A program made the position numbers and the translations under genes. Shown here one piece after another: positions 1 through 6,975 of a stretch of 7,949 nt of DNA (position 1 is its first letter; every line of letters starts with the position of its first letter). Source of the stretch: Alphaproteobacteria bacterium UBA2964 (GTDB lineage Bacteria; Pseudomonadota; Alphaproteobacteria; MPNO01; UBA2964). The stretch lies in NCBI GenBank assembly GCA_002348425.1, contig DEBE01000176.1:3793-11741 (forward strand), in the 5' to 3' direction. Below the pieces are notes generated by a model. The model was given only the letters and a program-made list of their open reading frames with translations, made no database searches and had not been told where the DNA came from.

Positions 1-404
<404 letters not shown>

Positions 405-405
<1 letters not shown>

Positions 406-427
406 TTACAAAACTTCTTGTTGTAAT
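405..427 (+). terminator. Hairpin just after leuB (weak terminator or 3'-end structure)
   Basis: ATTACAA at 405-411 is perfectly complementary to TTGTAAT at 421-427, giving a 7-bp stem with a 9-base loop. The stem begins on the last base of the leuB stop codon. It is AT-rich and no U-tract follows (the next bases are GATTTG), so it is a poor intrinsic terminator. It may instead be a 3'-end stabilising hairpin, or chance in AT-rich DNA. Confidence 0.3.
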
Positions 428-475
428 GATTTGAAAAACATAAAGTTGGTTCATTAACCTTTGGAGCTTTTAACG

Positions 476-649
476 ATGAAATATATTTTAGGGGTTCTGA
501 CCTTAGGTCTTTTTATGAGTACGAATTTAACCCCAGTTACAGCTTGTAGCGGGACACATAGTAAAGCTGCCCATTCCTCCAAGATGGGTGGCGATAAGTT
601 GTCACCTGCGATAACAACTAAACCCGTATTGAGGAAAAAAAAGGATTGA
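476..649 (+). CDS. Small exported peptide, possible lipoprotein, function unknown
   Basis: This is a 57-residue ORF that I do not recognise. I chose the ATG at 476 because a GGAG motif (463-466) lies nine bases upstream; an in-frame TTG at 461 would overlap that ribosome binding site. The N-terminus looks like a signal peptide: MKY, a hydrophobic stretch (about residues 4-16, ILGVLTLGLFMST), then NLTPVTAC. Cleavage could fall before Cys24, with VTAC as a degenerate lipobox, which would make a tiny lipoprotein; ordinary cleavage near the same site is also possible. The remaining ~33 residues are polar (Ser/Thr/His/Lys-rich) and end in a basic RKKKD tail, with no recognisable domain. A leader-like hydrophobic start with a clear RBS supports real translation, but the ORF is short and could be spurious. 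It lies between leuB (70 bases upstream) and asd (140 bases downstream). Confidence 0.55.
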   Translation: MKYILGVLTLGLFMSTNLTPVTACSGTHSKAAHSSKMGGDKLSPAITTKPVLRKKKD

Positions 650-675
650 AATAAATAGGTTGGCGTTTTGATTTA

Positions 676-705
676 TTTACTAACAGAGATTCAATTTATT
701 ATAAA
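676..705 (+). promoter_or_regulatory. Candidate sigma-70-type promoter for asd
   Basis: In the spacer before asd, TTTACT (676-681) and TATAAA (700-705) lie 18 bases apart, resembling -35 and -10 hexamers. Transcription would start near 712, leaving a leader of about 75 bases. That leader contains a GGGC (739-742)/GCCC (768-771) pair that could form a loose hairpin. The region is AT-rich, so such matches arise easily by chance. Confidence 0.28.
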
Positions 706-789
706 ATTTAATGTCTTAGAGTTTATTGAAGTCAACCAGGGCAAAGCATAGTCGGTTACGTTGTCAGGCCCGATAAATAGGAAAATATT

Positions 790-1863
790 ATGGGTTATAA
801 AGTAGCTGTTGTAGGTGCAACTGGCAATGTGGGTCGTGAAATTTTACAAACTCTTTCAGAAAGAGCATTTCCAATCGATGAAATTGTGGCCCTTGCTTCT
901 CAGAGATCGTCAGGCCGGGAAGTCTCATTCGGTGAAAAGGATATTTTGAAAGTTAAGCCATTAGAAGGCTTTGATTTCGGGGGTTTCGATGTTGGTTTGT
1001 TTTCTCCAGGGTCTAAAGTCTCTGCAAAATATGCTCCAAAGGCCGCAAAGGCAGGATGTGTTGTCATTGATAACACCTCTGAATTTCGAATGGACCCAGA
1101 CGTTCCACTAATAATTCCCGAAGTTAATGCCGACGCAATTAAGCTGCATAGTAGAAGAAACATAATAGCTAATCCCAACTGTTCTACTATCCAAATGGTT
1201 ATCGCGTTAAAGCCCTTGCATGACGCGGCAAAAATCAAAAGGGTAGTTGTTTCAACCTATCAGTCTGTTTCTGGAGCCGGTAAAGTTGCAATGGATGAAT
1301 TGTTTAATCAGACACGAGGAATCTTTGTAAACGATCAAATCAATCCAAAAAATTTTACCAAACAGATAGCTTTTAATGTTATCCCGCATATTGATGTCTT
1401 TATGGATGGTGGGGACACTAAGGAAGAGTGGAAAATGCGCGTAGAGACAAATAAAATCCTTGATCCGGACATTAAGGTCAATGCGACTTGTGTTCGTGTT
1501 CCGGTATTTGTCGGTCACGCAGAATCGGTTAATGTGGAGTTATTTAATGAACTGTCTTTGGAGCAAGTACGGGGTCTACTTAGGGCTATGCCTGGGGTGA
1601 CTGTCATTGATCATAGAAAGGATGAAGGCTATGTCACACCAGCTGAATGTTCTGGAGATGACATGGTCTATGTAAGCAGGATTCGTAAGGATAGCACCGT
1701 AAAACATGGTTTTTCATTTTGGTGTGTGTCTGATAATTTGCGGAAGGGAGCAGCGCTCAATGCGGTGCAGATAGCAGAGCATCTTTTTGGTGTACAACCG
1801 ATTGAAACAGATGATTCAGCTGATAACTTTCTCAGTATGTCAGTAAAAACATCGGTTAAGTAG
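790..1863 (+). CDS. asd: Aspartate-semialdehyde dehydrogenase
   Basis: This cytosolic enzyme reduces aspartyl-4-phosphate to aspartate-4-semialdehyde with NADPH. That is the branch-point step to lysine/diaminopimelate, threonine and methionine. The 357-residue protein starts with a Rossmann NADP motif, VGATGNVGRE (residues 8-17). The catalytic Cys131 sits in NPNCST (128-133), a substrate-binding segment EEWKMRVETNKI spans 212-223, and the probable catalytic His243 is in VGHAESVNVE. These features place it in the Gram-positive/alphaproteobacterial-type Asd group rather than the E. coli-type group. AGG (779-781) precedes the ATG by about eight bases. The protein matches the family up to NAVQIAEHLFG (about 334). 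The following ~23 residues, Asp/Ser-rich then SVKTSVK, form a short tail beyond the usual ~340-residue end and are likely dispensable. No truncation or frameshift is visible. Confidence 0.96.
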   Translation: MGYKVAVVGATGNVGREILQTLSERAFPIDEIVALASQRSSGREVSFGEKDILKVKPLEGFDFGGFDVGLFSPGSKVSAKYAPKAAKAGCVVIDNTSEFRMDPDVPLIIPEVNADAIKLHSRRNIIANPNCSTIQMVIALKPLHDAAKIKRVVVSTYQSVSGAGKVAMDELFNQTRGIFVNDQINPKNFTKQIAFNVIPHIDVFMDGGDTKEEWKMRVETNKILDPDIKVNATCVRVPVFVGHAESVNVELFNELSLEQVRGLLRAMPGVTVIDHRKDEGYVTPAECSGDDMVYVSRIRKDSTVKHGFSFWCVSDNLRKGAALNAVQIAEHLFGVQPIETDDSADNFLSMSVKTSVK

Positions 1864-1991
1864 ATGAGCTAAAACTCCTTGAAAAGATTTTAGTAAAGGT
1901 TTCATTAAGGCTATTTATAAAAAACCCCGACTTTTTAGGCAGTAAAACATTTATATCTCGTGAAGGTATTTAGATCGCGAATAGTTGACTT

Positions 1992-2007
1992 TGAAAAATA
2001 TTTTTCA
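1992..2007. repeat. Perfect 16-bp AT-rich palindrome upstream of the CoA lyase gene
   Basis: TGAAAAATATTTTTCA is a perfect inverted repeat with no spacer. It lies immediately after a -35-like TTGACT (1985-1990), about 85 bases before the CoA lyase start, in the 226-base asd/CoA lyase spacer. Its position, just downstream of a possible -35 element, would suit an operator. No matching -10 box at the right distance is convincing, and A/T runs form palindromes easily. Confidence 0.35.
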
Positions 2008-2089
2008 TTAAGAAATCAAATTTATTTACCAAGGAAATTAAGCGACTTATTTATGCGTTGATAAATTATAAATTAACTCGGAGTCTGTT

Positions 2090-2986
2090 ATGACTAATAT
2101 AGCTAAACTAGTTGATCGTCCTCGCCGAAGCGCTATGTATACCCCGGGGGCAAATGTTAGAGCTTTAGAAAAAGGTCGTGAAGTCCCAGCCGATATTCTA
2201 ATACTAGATCTCGAAGATGGGGTGTCACCAGAATCAAAAAGATCGGCTCGCGAGAATATTCTGCGCGTACTTGATGAGGGAGGTTACGGTGCACGAGAAA
2301 TAGGCGTCAGGATTAACGGGGTTAATAGTGAGTGGTATGAAGAAGATGTTGAGGCCATTGCCGGCTCTTCCGCCAATATGATTGTTTTTCCAAAAGTAGA
2401 GATGGCAGAGAATATTGAAAATCTTGTAAATCTTATGGAGAAAAAAAATGCGCCTTCTGAAATGGGAATATGGTGCATGATAGAAACGGCGCGGGGAGTA
2501 CTGAATGCAAATATGATTGCAGCTGCGCATGAAAAGGTTGAAGCGCTGCTTATTGGTTCGGCTGATTTGACAAAGGATTTAAGAGCCCAACATTTAAAAA
2601 ACCGTATGCCTTTGATTACAAGTATTCAGCTTTGTATTTTGGCAGCCCGGGCTAATGGACTAACTATTCTTGACAGCCCTTTCTTCGATTTAACTGACGA
2701 TGAGGGTTTTCTTGACTCCTGTCGGCAAGGACGAGAAATGGGATTTGATGGGAAAACGTTGCTCCACCCTAAAACGATAGACGGAGCAAATAAAATTTTT
2801 GGTCCTTCAGACCAAGAGATTGCTTGGGCCGGAAAAATAAAGGCGGCCCATGATGCAGCCGTCGCAGAAGGCAAAGGTGTGACACTTGTAGACGGTCAAC
2901 TAATAGAGGCCTTACACGTCGAAGAGGCACAAAGGTTGGTTCGTATGGCAAATCTTATCAAGCAAATGGATAGGAATAGTGATTAG
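2090..2986 (+). CDS. CitE-like CoA-ester lyase (HpcH/HpaI aldolase superfamily; malyl-/citramalyl-CoA lyase-like)
   Basis: The 298-residue protein is a TIM-barrel, Mg2+-dependent lyase of the citrate lyase beta/malyl-CoA lyase family, whose members split or form 3-hydroxyacyl-CoA esters. Visible motifs are RRSAMYTPG (12-20, CoA/phosphate side), ILDLEDGV (38-45), VRING with the substrate-binding Arg74, the metal ligands Glu132 (IETARGV) and Asp159 (GSADLTKDL), DSPFFDLTDDEGF (195-207), and GKTLLHP (221-227). The C-terminal segment VDGQLIEALHVEEAQR (267-282) aligns with the part of Mcl1/CLYBL that carries a catalytic Asp on the neighbouring subunit; here that position appears to be Glu273. No citF or citD lies beside it, so it is not a citrate lyase subunit. 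GGAG (2080-2083), six bases before the ATG, supports the start. The neighbouring sdh and mdh genes suggest a link to C4-acid metabolism. Malyl-CoA, beta-methylmalyl-CoA and citramalyl-CoA are all possible substrates, as is malyl-CoA thioesterase activity. Confidence 0.88.
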   Translation: MTNIAKLVDRPRRSAMYTPGANVRALEKGREVPADILILDLEDGVSPESKRSARENILRVLDEGGYGAREIGVRINGVNSEWYEEDVEAIAGSSANMIVFPKVEMAENIENLVNLMEKKNAPSEMGIWCMIETARGVLNANMIAAAHEKVEALLIGSADLTKDLRAQHLKNRMPLITSIQLCILAARANGLTILDSPFFDLTDDEGFLDSCRQGREMGFDGKTLLHPKTIDGANKIFGPSDQEIAWAGKIKAAHDAAVAEGKGVTLVDGQLIEALHVEEAQRLVRMANLIKQMDRNSD

Positions 2987-3000
2987 TCTGCAAAAGTTGT

Positions 3001-3026
3001 AATCTTTAATATTATGAAAAGATTTT
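3001..3026 (+). terminator. Weak hairpin after the CoA lyase gene
   Basis: AATCTTT (3001-3007) pairs perfectly with AAAGATT (3018-3024) around a ten-base loop, 15 bases after the CoA lyase stop codon. Only a couple of extra T follow, and the stem has a single G/C pair. It marks a plausible transcript end but is a poor intrinsic terminator. Confidence 0.25.
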
Positions 3027-3114
3027 CGGATATCCTGTAGATCAAAAATTATTTAATTTAGGAGTTGATAAAAGGTCGTTACTAGAGAGCTAATAATGCG
3101 CAGATAATTTTGCT

Positions 3115-3131
3115 TAAGTTTTAAAAACTTA
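3115..3131. repeat. 17-base inverted repeat abutting a DnaA-like box
   Basis: TAAGTTTT (3115-3122) and AAAACTTA (3124-3131) are perfect inverted copies around a single central A at 3123. The right arm overlaps the first three bases of the nonamer TTATCCACG (3129-3137). It could be a regulator-binding operator or simply an AT-rich palindrome. Confidence 0.4.
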
Positions 3132-3281
3132 TCCACGTTGTTGTTAGTTGATTTATTCACTGTAAATTGGCTCTAAAATTGGTAGTTTTCTTGTGAATAA
3201 GATAAATTTTCTATCATTATTCCTAGCATCATCGTTGGGGTTTTCAGAAATAATAGGGTTTTAGGTAGCGAGTTATTTACA
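3129..3281. promoter_or_regulatory. Cluster of DnaA-box-like nonamers
   Basis: Measured against the general DnaA box TTATNCACA, four sites occur in 153 bases. TTATCCACG (3129-3137, + strand) and TTATTCACT (3153-3161, +) each have one mismatch, at the last base. TGTGAATAA (3192-3200) reads as a perfect TTATTCACA on the minus strand. TTATTTACA (3273-3281, +) has one mismatch. The surrounding DNA is very AT-rich. DnaA-box clusters with AT-rich DNA are characteristic of replication origins, but they also occur as DnaA-titration or regulatory sites. No dnaA, hemE, parAB or gidA gene is visible to support an origin, and I see no CtrA-type TTAA-N7-TTAA site. Confidence 0.35.
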
Positions 3282-3340
3282 AGTTGTGGCGATAAAAATT
3301 AGCTCCCTTTATATTTTTAAATACAATTTCGACCACCTAA

Positions 3341-3371
3341 TTGACTAGTAGTGTATGTAGGGCTAAATAAT
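3341..3371 (+). promoter_or_regulatory. Candidate promoter for sdhCDAB
   Basis: TTGACT (3341-3346) matches five of six bases of the -35 consensus. It is followed by TAAATA at 17 bases (3364-3369) or AATAAT at 19 bases (3366-3371), a weak to moderate -10. Transcription from here would give a leader of about 55 bases before sdhC. A second -10-like TATAAA at 3400-3405 has no good -35. GGGCTAA occurs at 3360-3366 and again at 3392-3398, 32 bases apart. Confidence 0.33.
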
Positions 3372-3431
3372 TTAGTTAGAACTTGGCCATTGGGCTAAGT
3401 ATAAATTAAACGTCTAAATAGGAAGAGTATA

Positions 3432-3830
3432 ATGGATCCGCGAGGACGCCCGCTTTCTCCGCATCTTCAGGTATATAAGCCTCAGCTAACATCAGTTCTT
3501 TCTATCCTTCATCGCATAACAGGTGTTGTTATGGCATTTGGGACATTTGTTTTTGTCTGGTGGTTAGTGGCTGTCGCGTTAGGTGGGGAAGCTTATTCAA
3601 TACTTCAGGATATTTTTAGTACTTGGTTTGGACGACTTTTATTATTTGGTTGGTCCTTTGCGTTATTCTACCACCTATGTAACGGTATAAGACACTTATT
3701 TTGGGACATTGGAAAAGGTTTTGACTTAACTACTGCATACCGCTCGGGTTGGATTGTTATAACAAGTGCTACAGTTTTAACCTTCGTTGTATGGATTTGT
3801 GCGTATACATCGATAGGGAAGTTACTATGA
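3432..3830 (+). CDS. sdhC: Succinate dehydrogenase cytochrome b556 subunit
   Basis: This is the larger membrane anchor of complex II. With SdhD it holds heme b and the ubiquinone site and attaches SdhAB to the inner membrane. The 132-residue length is typical. The N-terminal signature RPLSPHLQVYK (6-16) is followed by SILHRITG (24-31); Ser24 and Arg28 match the E. coli ubiquinone-site residues Ser27 and Arg31. FYHLCNGIRHLFWDIG (79-94) contains His81, equivalent to the E. coli heme ligand His84. Three membrane segments lie at about 30-50, 66-90 and 106-126. AGGAAG (3420-3425) is the ribosome binding site. It is the first gene of sdhCDAB. Its TGA overlaps the sdhD start by four bases (ATGA, 3827-3830), so the two anchors are probably translationally coupled. 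Confidence 0.97.
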   Translation: MDPRGRPLSPHLQVYKPQLTSVLSILHRITGVVMAFGTFVFVWWLVAVALGGEAYSILQDIFSTWFGRLLLFGWSFALFYHLCNGIRHLFWDIGKGFDLTTAYRSGWIVITSATVLTFVVWICAYTSIGKLL

Positions 3831-4207
3831 ATTTACGCGGTTACAGTCAAAAATTAAGGGCTTTGGTATTTACAAAGGGTGGCGTTGCGCATTGGTGGGC
3901 CCAAAGATTTACCGCAGTTCTGCTTTTGCCTCTATTGATATGGCTTGTAGTAAATATACTCTATCTGTTTAGTGCAGATATTCAGGTCGTCAGCGAATGG
4001 ATTGGCAGTCCTGTAAACGCAATTCTTCTAACTTTGTTCACCCTAGTTTTATTTCATCATGCTCAGCTTGGATTACAGGTTGTAATTGAAGATTACATTC
4101 ATACATTTTGGCTGAGATCTTTTGCCATTGTTTCGGTCAAACTATCGCTAGCTATACTATGCATACTTTGTCTGGGTTCTATTATTAAAATTGTATTATT
4201 AGGTTAA
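3827..4207 (+). CDS. sdhD: Succinate dehydrogenase hydrophobic membrane anchor subunit
   Basis: This is the second membrane anchor of complex II, 126 residues from the ATG at 3827. I chose that start, not the upstream in-frame ATG at 3749 inside sdhC, because it gives the normal family N-terminus, sits in a four-base ATGA overlap with the sdhC stop, and follows AGGGAA (3815-3820). The motif [13 protein letters not shown] (19-31) is typical of alphaproteobacterial SdhD. In [17 protein letters not shown] (76-92), His78 aligns with the E. coli heme ligand His71, and Asp89-Tyr90 with Asp82-Tyr83, where Tyr contacts ubiquinone. Three membrane segments lie at about 28-50, 62-86 and 98-124. The sdhA start lies only four bases past its stop. 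Confidence 0.96.
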   Translation: MNLRGYSQKLRALVFTKGGVAHWWAQRFTAVLLLPLLIWLVVNILYLFSADIQVVSEWIGSPVNAILLTLFTLVLFHHAQLGLQVVIEDYIHTFWLRSFAIVSVKLSLAILCILCLGSIIKIVLLG

Positions 4208-4211
4208 TATT

Positions 4212-6014
4212 ATGGCCAAATTAAAAAAGGCATATGAAATAATAGACCACAACTATGATGTTGTGGTGGTAGGTGCCGGGGGAGCAGGGCTACGAGCAAC
4301 CTTTGGGTTGGCTATAAAGGGTTTAAAGACGGCATGTATTACCAAAGTATTTCCAACTCGCAGTCATACTGTTGCGGCTCAGGGTGGTATATCTGCCGCA
4401 CTTGGCAATATGGGAGAGGATGATTGGCGCTGGCACTTTTATGATACAGTGAAAGGTGCTGACTGGCTTGGGGATCAAGATGCGATAGAATACATGTGCC
4501 GGGAAGCCATGCCTTCGGTTATAGAGTTGGAACAATATGGAGTTCCATTCTCACGGACCGATGCAGGTACAATATATCAACGTCCTTTTGGTGGAATGAC
4601 TACTGAATTTGGGGAAGGCCCTCCTGCGCATCGAACTTGTGCAGCAGCTGATCGGACGGGCCATGCAATTTTGCATACCCTGTATCAGCAATCATTAAGA
4701 AATCAAGCCGAATTCTTTGTTGAATATTTTGCGCTTGATTTAATTAAAGATGTCGACGGTAAAATCGCGGGCGTGATGGCATGGAATCTCGACGATGGAA
4801 CAATGCACCGTTTTCGCGCTCAGACTGTGATCATAGCAACTGGTGGATACGGTCGTTGCTATTTTTCATGCACTGGTGCTCATACTCAAACTGGCGATGG
4901 GAGTGCAATGGTCTTGCGAGCGGGCCTTCCTTTACAAGATATGGAATTTATACAATTTCATCCGACAGGAATTTATGGTGCAGGGGCTCTGATTACTGAG
5001 GGAGTCCGCGGCGAGGGAGGCTACTTGACAAACTCTGAGGGTGAGAGATTCATGGAACGGTACGCCCCTCATGCTAAAGACTTGGCATCGCGCGACGTTG
5101 TAAGTCGGTCTATGACGATTGAAATGAATGAGGGCAGGGGGGTTGGGCCAGAAAAAGACTATATCCACCTTCATATTGAACACTTGGAACCGGAAGTTAT
5201 TAATGAAAGACTTCCCGGAATTTCTGAAACTGCTAGAATATTTGCGAATGTTGATGTAACGCGCGAACCAATCCCTGTATTACCAACGGTTCACTATAAT
5301 ATGGGAGGTGTTCCCACCAACTATATGGGTGAAGCTGTTATTCCGGTGGGAGACGATCCAGACGTTATAGTGCCAGGCCTAATGGCGGTTGGAGAAGCAG
5401 CATGTGTTTCAGTTCATGGGGCAAACCGACTCGGTTCCAACTCACTGCTTGATCTGGTTGTTTTTGGTCGTGCTGCAGCAGATCGTTGTGCAGAAACCCT
5501 AAAACCGGGTGCAAATCAAGCGGATTTACCTGCTGATGCTGGTGATGCTGCGCTGGAGTGGCTTGATAATCGACGTTATGGAAAAGGCGATGTAACCACC
5601 GCAGAAATTCGGATAGAAATGCAGCGGGTAATGCAGGCTCATTGTGCGGTGTTTCGAACGGAGGAAGTGATGGCCGAGGGTGTCGATAAGATGGCAAAAA
5701 TATGGTCAAAAAAAGATGATTTAAAACTTTCTGACCGCGGTCTGGTTTGGAATTCTGACCTTGTCGAAGCATTAGAATTTGATAATTTATTGCAGCAGGC
5801 AATGGTAAGTATACATGGAGCCATTAACCGCAAGGAAAGTCGTGGAGGTCATGCTCGTGAGGATTATCCCGATAGAGATGATGATAATTGGATGAAACAT
5901 ACTGTTGCATGGCTAGATAATGATGGAAAAACAAGTTTTGCATACAGGCCTGTGCATAACGAAACACTGACGGATGACGTTGAGGCCGTACCGCCGAAAG
6001 CTCGTGTGTACTGA
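4212..6014 (+). CDS. sdhA: Succinate dehydrogenase flavoprotein subunit
   Basis: This catalytic subunit oxidises succinate to fumarate on a covalently bound FAD at the cytoplasmic face of complex II. The 600-residue length is normal. Motifs include the dinucleotide fold [10 protein letters not shown] (17-26) and [13 protein letters not shown] (49-61), where His52 is the covalent FAD attachment site and Gln58 occupies the position that is Gln in succinate dehydrogenases and Glu in fumarate reductases. HPTGIYG has His250 and SRDVVSRS has Arg294; PTVHYNMGG has His361 and GANRLGSNS has Arg406. These match E. coli His242, Arg286, His354 and Arg399 of the active site. The C-terminal helical domain includes REDYPDRDD (549-557). 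AGG at 4201-4203 serves as a weak ribosome binding site inside the end of sdhD, so translation is probably coupled. All catalytic residues are present. Confidence 0.98.
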   Translation: MAKLKKAYEIIDHNYDVVVVGAGGAGLRATFGLAIKGLKTACITKVFPTRSHTVAAQGGISAALGNMGEDDWRWHFYDTVKGADWLGDQDAIEYMCREAMPSVIELEQYGVPFSRTDAGTIYQRPFGGMTTEFGEGPPAHRTCAAADRTGHAILHTLYQQSLRNQAEFFVEYFALDLIKDVDGKIAGVMAWNLDDGTMHRFRAQTVIIATGGYGRCYFSCTGAHTQTGDGSAMVLRAGLPLQDMEFIQFHPTGIYGAGALITEGVRGEGGYLTNSEGERFMERYAPHAKDLASRDVVSRSMTIEMNEGRGVGPEKDYIHLHIEHLEPEVINERLPGISETARIFANVDVTREPIPVLPTVHYNMGGVPTNYMGEAVIPVGDDPDVIVPGLMAVGEAACVSVHGANRLGSNSLLDLVVFGRAAADRCAETLKPGANQADLPADAGDAALEWLDNRRYGKGDVTTAEIRIEMQRVMQAHCAVFRTEEVMAEGVDKMAKIWSKKDDLKLSDRGLVWNSDLVEALEFDNLLQQAMVSIHGAINRKESRGGHAREDYPDRDDDNWMKHTVAWLDNDGKTSFAYRPVHNETLTDDVEAVPPKARVY

Positions 6015-6079
6015 GGGCGGAAATATTTGGAATGTACTTTTTTAAATGAGCTGTAGATTTTTTGTAGTGAGGGTAAGAA

Positions 6080-6856
6080 ATGGCTGAATTTTCGCTTCCT
6101 GCTAATTCAAAAATTAAGACCGGGAAGATCCATAAAGCCCCTGAAGGTGCTACTGATATCAAGTCTTTTTATGTCTATCGATACAATCCTGACAGCGAAG
6201 AGAATCCTTGTGTTGATGTTTTTGAGGTCGATATGGGGTCCTGTGGGCCGATGGTTCTTGACGCTTTAATAAAAATTAAAAATGAGATGGACTCTAGTCT
6301 TACTTTTCGTCGGTCGTGCCGAGAGGGGGTATGTGGTTCTTGTGCAATGAATGTTGATGGCACTAATACCTTGTCATGTATTAAGGCTATAGATGAAATT
6401 GACGGAGACGTAAAAATTTATCCATTACCTCATATGGAGGTAATAAAAGACCTAGTTCCAGATCTTAAACATGCATACGCACAATACGCTTCCATTGAAC
6501 CGTGGTTAAAAACCAATACTCCAGCACCGGATAAAGAACGGCTGCAAAGTCCAGAGGAGAGGGCTAAACTTGATGGACTCTGGGAATGTGTTCTGTGTTT
6601 TTGTTGTTCTACAAGTTGTCCTAGTTATTGGTGGAATGGTGATGAATATCTCGGTCCTGCGGCATTGCTTCAAGCTTATAGGTGGATTGCAGATTCTCGT
6701 GATGAGCAAACCGAAGAAAGGTTAGAAAAACTTGAAGATCCTTTTAAACTCTACCGTTGTCACACCATTATGAATTGCACCAAGACCTGTCCTAAACATC
6801 TCAATCCGGCAAAGGCTATTGGGGATGTAAAAAAACTTATGGTGGAGGGTTCTTAG
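6080..6856 (+). CDS. sdhB: Succinate dehydrogenase iron-sulfur subunit
   Basis: SdhB carries electrons from FAD in SdhA through three Fe-S clusters to ubiquinone at the SdhCD interface. The 258 residues include an N-terminal extension of about 20 residues relative to E. coli, usual in alphaproteobacteria and mitochondria. The [2Fe-2S] ligands are Cys80, Cys85, Cys88 and Cys100 ([13 protein letters not shown]...C). The [4Fe-4S] ligands are Cys170, Cys173, Cys176 and Cys237, and the [3Fe-4S] ligands are Cys180, Cys227 and Cys233 ([12 protein letters not shown], then [13 protein letters not shown]). Trp185 and His228 match the quinone-site residues Trp164 and His207 of E. coli. GAGGG (6069-6073) precedes the ATG. 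The 65-base gap after sdhA is longer than the other gaps in the operon but holds no convincing terminator or gene. Confidence 0.98.
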   Translation: MAEFSLPANSKIKTGKIHKAPEGATDIKSFYVYRYNPDSEENPCVDVFEVDMGSCGPMVLDALIKIKNEMDSSLTFRRSCREGVCGSCAMNVDGTNTLSCIKAIDEIDGDVKIYPLPHMEVIKDLVPDLKHAYAQYASIEPWLKTNTPAPDKERLQSPEERAKLDGLWECVLCFCCSTSCPSYWWNGDEYLGPAALLQAYRWIADSRDEQTEERLEKLEDPFKLYRCHTIMNCTKTCPKHLNPAKAIGDVKKLMVEGS

Positions 6857-6878
6857 AAAGTAACGTTAATTTTACTTT
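6857..6878 (+). terminator. AT-rich hairpin directly after sdhB
   Basis: AAAGTAA (6857-6863) pairs perfectly with TTACTTT (6872-6878) around an eight-base loop, starting on the first base after the sdhB stop. It may act with the next hairpin to end or stabilise the sdh transcript, though the stem is weak. Confidence 0.28.
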
Positions 6879-6885
6879 TCGAGTT

Positions 6886-6906
6886 CGGTTTAATTTGACC
6901 GTTTTT
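6886..6906 (+). terminator. Candidate intrinsic terminator of the sdh operon
   Basis: CGGTT (6886-6890) and GACCG (6897-6901) form a five-base-pair stem (one T-G wobble) with a six-base loop, followed directly by five T (6902-6906) and further T-rich sequence. It lies about 30 bases after sdhB and 85 before mdh, the right place to separate the two units. The stem is short, so termination may be partial and mdh could also be read through from sdh. Confidence 0.4.
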
Positions 6907-6975
6907 CTTGCGCTTTTCTCTTAAAACAGTTAGGAACCCGTCCAAATATAGTCCTTATAACTTAAAATAATATGA

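Larger units (their letters stand above)
2987..3431. other. 445-base AT-rich intergenic region between the CoA lyase gene and sdhC
   Basis: No credible coding sequence was found on either strand; the ATGs at 3014 and 3096 run into stops within a few codons. No tRNA or strong intrinsic terminator is visible. The region holds a weak hairpin (3001-3024), a 17-base inverted repeat (3115-3131), several DnaA-box-like nonamers (3129-3281), and promoter-like elements close to sdhC. It is by far the longest spacer in the window, so it probably carries the main regulatory input of the sdh operon. Confidence 0.8.

Noticed and set aside
461..475. TTG start for the small exported peptide
   Set aside because: The TTG overlaps the GGAG that serves as ribosome binding site for the ATG at 476, and has no RBS of its own at the right spacing.
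720..789. Riboswitch in the asd leader
   Set aside because: The leader is short and only a loose GGGC/GCCC pairing is visible. I could not match it to a lysine or SAM riboswitch core.
900..1238. Minus-strand ORF of 112 codons inside asd
   Set aside because: Fully antisense to a well-supported asd, with low-complexity translation and no recognisable domain. It is a shadow frame.
2987..3431. Calling the spacer a chromosomal or plasmid replication origin outright
   Set aside because: Only one nonamer is a perfect match, no initiator or partition gene is nearby, and GC skew cannot be judged from a short window. Kept as a finding, not as an origin feature.
3749..3826. Upstream in-frame ATG as an alternative sdhD start
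   Set aside because: It would add 26 residues encoded within sdhC and unlike the SdhD N-terminus. The ATG at 3827 has an RBS and the usual ATGA overlap.
5365..5802. Minus-strand ORF of 145 codons inside sdhA
   Set aside because: Antisense to a strongly conserved part of SdhA. Its His/Gln/Leu/Pro-rich translation is typical of a shadow frame.
4212..6014. Fumarate reductase flavoprotein instead of succinate dehydrogenase
   Set aside because: Gln58 is at the position that is Glu in fumarate reductase, and the operon has SdhC/SdhD-type anchors in sdhCDAB order.
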